Of a DNA stretch of 64,000 bases, positions 60,420 through 64,000 are shown piece after piece; the first letter of the stretch is position 1, and the number at the start of each line of letters is the position of its first letter. Where the stretch lies: assembly GCA_017535665.1 (NCBI GenBank), contig JAFXTS010000014.1, positions 30,038-94,037 on the forward strand. The letters run 5' to 3'. The translations under genes were made by a program, and so were the position numbers. The DNA is from Bacteroidales bacterium. GTDB taxonomy: Bacteria > Bacteroidota > Bacteroidia > Bacteroidales > WCHB1-69. A model generated the notes under the pieces. It did no database searches and had not been told where the DNA came from. It saw nothing but the letters and a program-made list of their open reading frames with translations.

Positions 60420-61262
60420 ATGACAAGAGAAGATATCATCAAACCCGAAAACTTAGTGTACAAACGCACTCCGGTTCTCACGGATGCCATCATGCACTAT
60501 TGCCCCGGCTGCGGTCACGGTGTGGTTCACAGAATCATCGCCGAAGTGATCGAGGAGATGGGCATCCAGGACAATGTCATCGGTATCTCACCGGTCGGCT
60601 GCTCCGTTCTGGCTTACAACTATTTCGACGTTGACTTCGTGGAAGCCGCCCACGGCCGTGCCCCGGCGTGTGCCTCCGCCATCAAGCGCCTCCGTCCCGA
60701 GACCTTCGTGTTCTCGTACCAGGGCGACGGTGACTTGGCCTCCATCGGTTGCGCCGAAGTGATGCACGCCTGCAACCGCGGCGAGAACATCACCATGATC
60801 TTCATCAACAACGGTATCTACGGTATGACCGGCGGCCAGATGGCTCCCACCACTCTCGAGGGTATGGAGACCGTGACCTGCCCCTACGGCCGTGACCCCG
60901 AAATCATGGGACACACCATGCGCCTCACCGAAATGCTGGCCCAGCTGCCCGGCACCTACTACGTGACCCGTCAGGCTGTCTATACCCCGGCTCTCGCCCG
61001 CAAGTGCAAACGCGCCATCCGTCAGGCCTTCGAGAACCAGAAGCTCAACAAGGGCGTCTCCTTCGTGGAGGTGACCTCCAACTGCAACTCCGGCTGGAAG
61101 ATGACCCCCGTGCAGGCCAACAAGTGGATGGAAGAGAACACCCTCAAATACTTCCCGCTCGGCGATATGAAGGTGGACGGCAAGTTCGATCCGAAGTTCA
61201 TTGAAAGAGTGGCTACTTTCGACCAGCCCAATGAAACCCGTTTCTCATTGAGAAGTAAATAA
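60420..61262 (+). CDS. 2-oxoacid:ferredoxin oxidoreductase beta subunit (TPP-binding)
   Basis: A 280-residue thiamine diphosphate-binding chain. HYCPGCGHGVVHRIIAEVIE (about 22-41) starts the domain; GISPVGCSVLAYNYFDVDF follows; AHGRAPACASAIKRLRPE and YQGDGDLASIGCAEVMHACN (about 101-120, with GDGD...) form the diphosphate/Mg2+ site, and FINNGIYGMTGGQMAPTTLEG (about 128-148) completes it. It binds TPP and works with the alpha subunit 16 bases upstream. Length and motifs are normal for the KorB/VorA group. Confidence 0.93.
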   Translation: MTREDIIKPENLVYKRTPVLTDAIMHYCPGCGHGVVHRIIAEVIEEMGIQDNVIGISPVGCSVLAYNYFDVDFVEAAHGRAPACASAIKRLRPETFVFSYQGDGDLASIGCAEVMHACNRGENITMIFINNGIYGMTGGQMAPTTLEGMETVTCPYGRDPEIMGHTMRLTEMLAQLPGTYYVTRQAVYTPALARKCKRAIRQAFENQKLNKGVSFVEVTSNCNSGWKMTPVQANKWMEENTLKYFPLGDMKVDGKFDPKFIERVATFDQPNETRFSLRSK

Positions 61263-61282
61263 TAACCTTAAAATCAAAAAAA

Positions 61283-61834
61283 ATGACAGAAGAAATTATT
61301 ATAGCAGGCTTCGGCGGCCAGGGCGTACTCTCAATGGGTAAGATTTTGGCATACGCCGGCATCATGCAGGACAAGGAAGTCAGCTGGCTTCCCTCCTACG
61401 GCCCGGAAATGCGTGGCGGTACCTCCAATGTCACGGTGATTCTGAGCGACGAGCGCATCTGCTCCCCGTACCTCAACCAGTTCGACACCGCCATCATCCT
61501 CAACCAGCAGTCTATGGACAAGTTCGAGTCAGCAGTGAAGCCTGGCGGCTTGCTGATTTACGACCCGAACGGAATTTCCCACCACCCCACCCGCAAGGAC
61601 ATCAACATCTATCAGGTGGCCGCTGCCGACAAGGCCAGCGAACTGGGTATCTCCAAGCTGTTCAACATGATCATCCTCGGCGGTTTCCTCAAGGTGAAAC
61701 CCTTGGTCACCCCCGAAATGCTCCACAAGGGCCTCGAAAAATCCCTGCCAGAACGTCACCATCACCTCATCCCCAAGAATGAGGAGGCGGTTGAAATCGG
61801 CAAGGGCCTTTTGAAACCCTACCACACCCTGTAA
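61283..61834 (+). CDS. 2-oxoacid:ferredoxin oxidoreductase gamma subunit
   Basis: A 183-residue gamma subunit. IIIAGFGGQGVLSMGKILAYAG (5-26), WLPSYGPEMRGGTSNVTVIL (about 36-55) and MIILGGFLKVKPLVTPEML (about 129-147) are family marks. It caps the complex and helps bind coenzyme A. It is the last gene of the operon, 20 bases after the beta subunit, and the terminator at 61861 follows. Complete sets of alpha, beta, gamma and delta here make the enzyme likely functional. Confidence 0.93.
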   Translation: MTEEIIIAGFGGQGVLSMGKILAYAGIMQDKEVSWLPSYGPEMRGGTSNVTVILSDERICSPYLNQFDTAIILNQQSMDKFESAVKPGGLLIYDPNGISHHPTRKDINIYQVAAADKASELGISKLFNMIILGGFLKVKPLVTPEMLHKGLEKSLPERHHHLIPKNEEAVEIGKGLLKPYHTL

Positions 61835-61860
61835 TCGTTCCGACGGTTACGGACACGAAG

Positions 61861-61893
61861 AAACGGCGAGCCGCAAGGTTCGCCGTTTTTTAT
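61861..61893 (+). terminator. Rho-independent terminator after oxidoreductase operon
   Basis: Stem AACGGCGA/TCGCCGTT with 10-base loop, followed by six T counting the stem end. Confidence 0.9.
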
Positions 61894-61916
61894 TTTGTAA
61901 AAAACTAAAAAAAGTG

Positions 61917-61924
61917 TATTTTTG
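61917..61924 (+). promoter_or_regulatory. -7 promoter box for small lipoprotein
   Basis: TATTTTTG, exact TAnnTTTG match, 28 bases before ATG 61952. Confidence 0.65.
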
Positions 61925-61951
61925 CACCCTCAAAAAAAATTGTAAATCATT

Positions 61952-62350
61952 ATGAAAAGAGCATTTACATCATTCCTGCTTATTGCTATTCTGATTGTGA
62001 TAATGCCCAGCTGCGTGAAAAAGTCACATTGTGAAGCGGGTATGGAAGGAACCTATTTTTATCTGGCAGAACCTGTGGAAATGACACAGGGCGGTGAAGC
62101 TGTAGCTGTCTTCTTTGAAGGGGATAATTGGGATAAATACGGGAAGTATGACAGCGACGGCCATCCGATTCCGATATTGACAGACAGTTTGGGTTCTGTT
62201 GTGGCCAACACCTTTTGGATCAAAGGACATGTTCCCATGAAATTCAAAGACCCAACTCCCCGCAAGGTAAGACTGAATTTCCACCCAGAGATACATCTTT
62301 GTTTTGGAACGTATGCCGAAAAACTCCAATGTATAGAGGAAATCCAATAA
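61952..62350 (+). CDS. Small hypothetical lipoprotein
   Basis: A 132-residue protein with a lipoprotein signal: MKRAFTSFLLIAILIVIMPSC (Cys21). The mature part has no family I recognise. It contains FWIKGHVPMKFKDPTPRKVRLNF, beta-rich, and three further Cys residues (C27, C117, C127). It has its own promoter and converges on the DUF4143-type ATPase gene. Probably periplasmic-facing, attached by lipid. Confidence 0.75.
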   Translation: MKRAFTSFLLIAILIVIMPSCVKKSHCEAGMEGTYFYLAEPVEMTQGGEAVAVFFEGDNWDKYGKYDSDGHPIPILTDSLGSVVANTFWIKGHVPMKFKDPTPRKVRLNFHPEIHLCFGTYAEKLQCIEEIQ

Positions 62351-62373
62351 AATAGCAATATCCTATAAGGCAA

Positions 62374-63753
62374 TTACTCGGTACTCGGTGGGAAAGCTGA
62401 AATTAGGACGCTATTCCCCTTCTCTTTTAGAAACCGTTTCAACAAAAAGGCGATGAAGTAGGGGAAAGTGTAAAAGTTGCCGTTCCAACCGATGTTCTTA
62501 TAGCCGAATTTGATACCGTAACGGACTTCAGGATAGGAATCCCATTTGATCAAGTTGTTCAGCGAGGCGGTGGCCCCGTCTTTTGCCTTCACCTCAATCG
62601 GAACCAGTGAGTGGGCATCCCTCACAAAGAAATCCATCTCGAGCGAAGGATTGTCGTGCTTGTAAAAATAGAGTTGCTCGTAGCCTGACTTTCGTAGCAT
62701 CTCACCGACAACATTCTCATAGAGGGCGCCCTTGTATGTGCCAAAATTTTTGTTGGCACGAAGGTCATCCTGCGCCTCCTCATCCAGCGATGCAATAAGC
62801 AGTCCGATGTCGTGATAATATATCTTGTAACAGTCGGCATCGTAATTGCCCTTCAACGGCAGCTCCACATTGTTCAAGCAGTAGCACACATGGATTACGC
62901 CTGCCTCCTTTAGCCAGTCAACCGCGCCAATATACTCGCGGTTGCGTGCGCCTTTGGCAATCTTGGTGATTTGGTATTTTTTGTTCTCCTTGGCAAGAAA
63001 AGTCGGGATATGGTTGTACACCGCAAGCACTTTCGCCTTGTCAGCGCCCGTGGCATATTTGGTGATGTCTTCCTCGTAATCCTTCAACAACTGCCGTTGC
63101 AACTTCAGTATTCCTCCAAAATGACCATTGTCAATATACATCTTTACCACTTCCGGCATCCCTCCCAGCGTCATGTAATCGCGAAACAGGTTCATAAAGG
63201 TGTCCATCTCCAGTTGCGAAAACGGCTTCACCGAAAGCATGTGCGTGTAAAGATCCTCCACCTGCTGCTTGGAATAGCCCTTGGCCCAAAGAAATTCCTC
63301 GAAATCCATCGAAAACATATCGTAATCCTCTTTGAATCCCACTGCATTCGATTCAATCTCCTCATAATAAATGCCCATCAGCGAGCCCGAACAAATCACG
63401 TCGAAACGGCCGTCCTGACAGAACGACTTGAGTGAAGTGGCGCAATCGGGACATTTTTGAAGCTCATCAAAAAACAGCAGCGTCTTATTGGGTATAATCT
63501 TCCACGACGGTTCCAAAATACTGATATTCTTGATGATATTATCCACTTCGTAGCCATCGTTGAAGATATTTCGGAATTTCTTCTGAAGCACGAAGTTCAT
63601 CTCCAGTACCGATTCGTAATGGGCTCGTCCGAAGGCACGGATGGACTCGGTTTTGCCGATTTGCCGAGCTCCCTTCACGATCAGCGGTTTCCTATTGGGA
63701 TTTTGCTTCCAATCTTCAAGAAAACTATCTATCTTTCTTTCAAGGAGTTTCAT
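62374..63753 (-). CDS. AAA ATPase with DUF4143-type nuclease-like C-terminus
   Basis: A 459-residue protein of the common AAA_14/DUF4143 type. Walker A is VKGARQIGKTES (about 23-34), Walker B is LLFFDELQKCPD (about 91-102), and a sensor-like CSGSLMG follows (about 121-127). The C-terminal DUF4143 has LEMDFFVRDAHSLVPIEVKA (about 381-400), the pattern of PD-(D/E)xK nucleases with D...EVK, which may be residual. Genes of this type are variable accessory genes of unknown role. The start matches MKLLERKIDSFLEDW, preceded by a promoter at 63778. It is followed by no gene to its left on the same strand. Confidence 0.88.
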   Translation of the reverse strand: MKLLERKIDSFLEDWKQNPNRKPLIVKGARQIGKTESIRAFGRAHYESVLEMNFVLQKKFRNIFNDGYEVDNIIKNISILEPSWKIIPNKTLLFFDELQKCPDCATSLKSFCQDGRFDVICSGSLMGIYYEEIESNAVGFKEDYDMFSMDFEEFLWAKGYSKQQVEDLYTHMLSVKPFSQLEMDTFMNLFRDYMTLGGMPEVVKMYIDNGHFGGILKLQRQLLKDYEEDITKYATGADKAKVLAVYNHIPTFLAKENKKYQITKIAKGARNREYIGAVDWLKEAGVIHVCYCLNNVELPLKGNYDADCYKIYYHDIGLLIASLDEEAQDDLRANKNFGTYKGALYENVVGEMLRKSGYEQLYFYKHDNPSLEMDFFVRDAHSLVPIEVKAKDGATASLNNLIKWDSYPEVRYGIKFGYKNIGWNGNFYTFPYFIAFLLKRFLKEKGNSVLISAFPPSTE

Positions 63754-63777
63754 ATTGTTCTATCACATTTTCGGCTG

Positions 63778-63785
63778 CAAAAATA
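63778..63785 (-). promoter_or_regulatory. -7 promoter box for DUF4143-type ATPase
   Basis: TATTTTTG on the minus strand, 25 bases before the start at 63753. Confidence 0.6.
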
Positions 63786-63854
63786 CTAAAAAAATCACAT
63801 TTTCAGCCATAAAACCATTAAAAAAATCACATTTTCGGAAATGGTGACGATTTT

Positions 63855-63899
63855 TATTTGGGCGGCCCGGCTCCCTGCGGTCGCCGTCGGGCTATCCGC
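63855..63899 (+). repeat. Composite repeat family C, copy 4 (partial)
   Basis: TATTTGGGCGGCCCGGCTCC then the CGGTCGCCGTCGGGCTATCC core, ending at CCGC; the later part of the family is absent. One base differs (CTGCGG for CTCCGG). Confidence 0.75.
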
Positions 63900-64000
63900 A
63901 TTATAGGTTAAAACCAAATTTTTTTATAAAAAGTTATCAACAATATTGCAGGCGTTTGTGTTTGTTGCGTTTTCACAATAAACTTTTATACAAATTGCTA

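Overview
This window is chromosomal DNA from a member of the Bacteroidota, most likely the order Bacteroidales. The evidence is the Bacteroidota-type -7 promoter box (TAnnTTTG) upstream of about twenty genes, weak or absent Shine-Dalgarno sequences, several proteins with type IX secretion (T9SS) C-terminal domains, a PorV/PorQ-like outer-membrane protein, and family-typical housekeeping genes. A PNGase F-like glycoamidase, a GH89 N-acetylglucosaminidase, a secreted serpin and ferredoxin-dependent 2-oxoacid oxidation suggest a host-associated anaerobe; that lifestyle is inference.

Layout. 1-2.5 kb: end of murG, xseB, an O-methyltransferase, trmD and a flavodoxin-like reductase. 2.5-3.6 kb: an Rnl2-like RNA ligase on the minus strand. 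3.9-8.6 kb: a lipoprotein, a polyprenyl synthetase, PBP2 (mrdA) and RodA (mrdB), a cell-elongation block. 8.7-12.4 kb: rpsT, a FemAB/GNAT-like transferase, upp, argF and a DUF2147 protein. 12.4-18.2 kb: the UMP synthesis cluster pyrC, pyrK-pyrD-pyrF, pyrE, pyrB. PyrB carries a PyrI-type zinc module at its C-terminus, and pyrK is preceded by a micro-ORF plus hairpin/T-run that looks like an attenuator. 18.2-36.4 kb: an accessory region with a decayed RhuM gene, a DUF2971 protein, a 1250-residue collagen-like repeat adhesin, a small T9SS protein, a 1635-residue T9SS type B surface protein, and AT-rich Sel1, WG and leucine-rich repeat genes. 36.4-42.9 kb: prolyl oligopeptidase, C69 dipeptidase, a miniature GldM-like/GldL-like pair, a serpin and tRNA-Asp. 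43-49 kb: lpxB, a PorV/PorQ-like protein, a TrmH-type methyltransferase and GH89 alpha-N-acetylglucosaminidase. 49.5-53.5 kb: an ORF6N protein, a TonB-domain protein, and tsf-rpsB-rpsI-rplM. 53.5-58 kb: PNGase F-like protein, phoH, thiL. 58-64 kb: a four-helix-bundle (S23-type) protein, a four-subunit 2-oxoacid:ferredoxin oxidoreductase operon, a small lipoprotein and a DUF4143-type ATPase.

Intergenic DNA is rich in dispersed palindromes and composite repeats. One composite family has four copies, two of them in direct orientation flanking the GH89 gene. Another palindrome type recurs between genes and once inside a reading frame.

The best candidates for undescribed biology are the pyrK leader peptide/attenuator, the miniature GldM/GldL-like pair, the 19-codon basic micro-ORF upstream of thiL, the divergent Rnl2-like ligase and the repeat mosaic.
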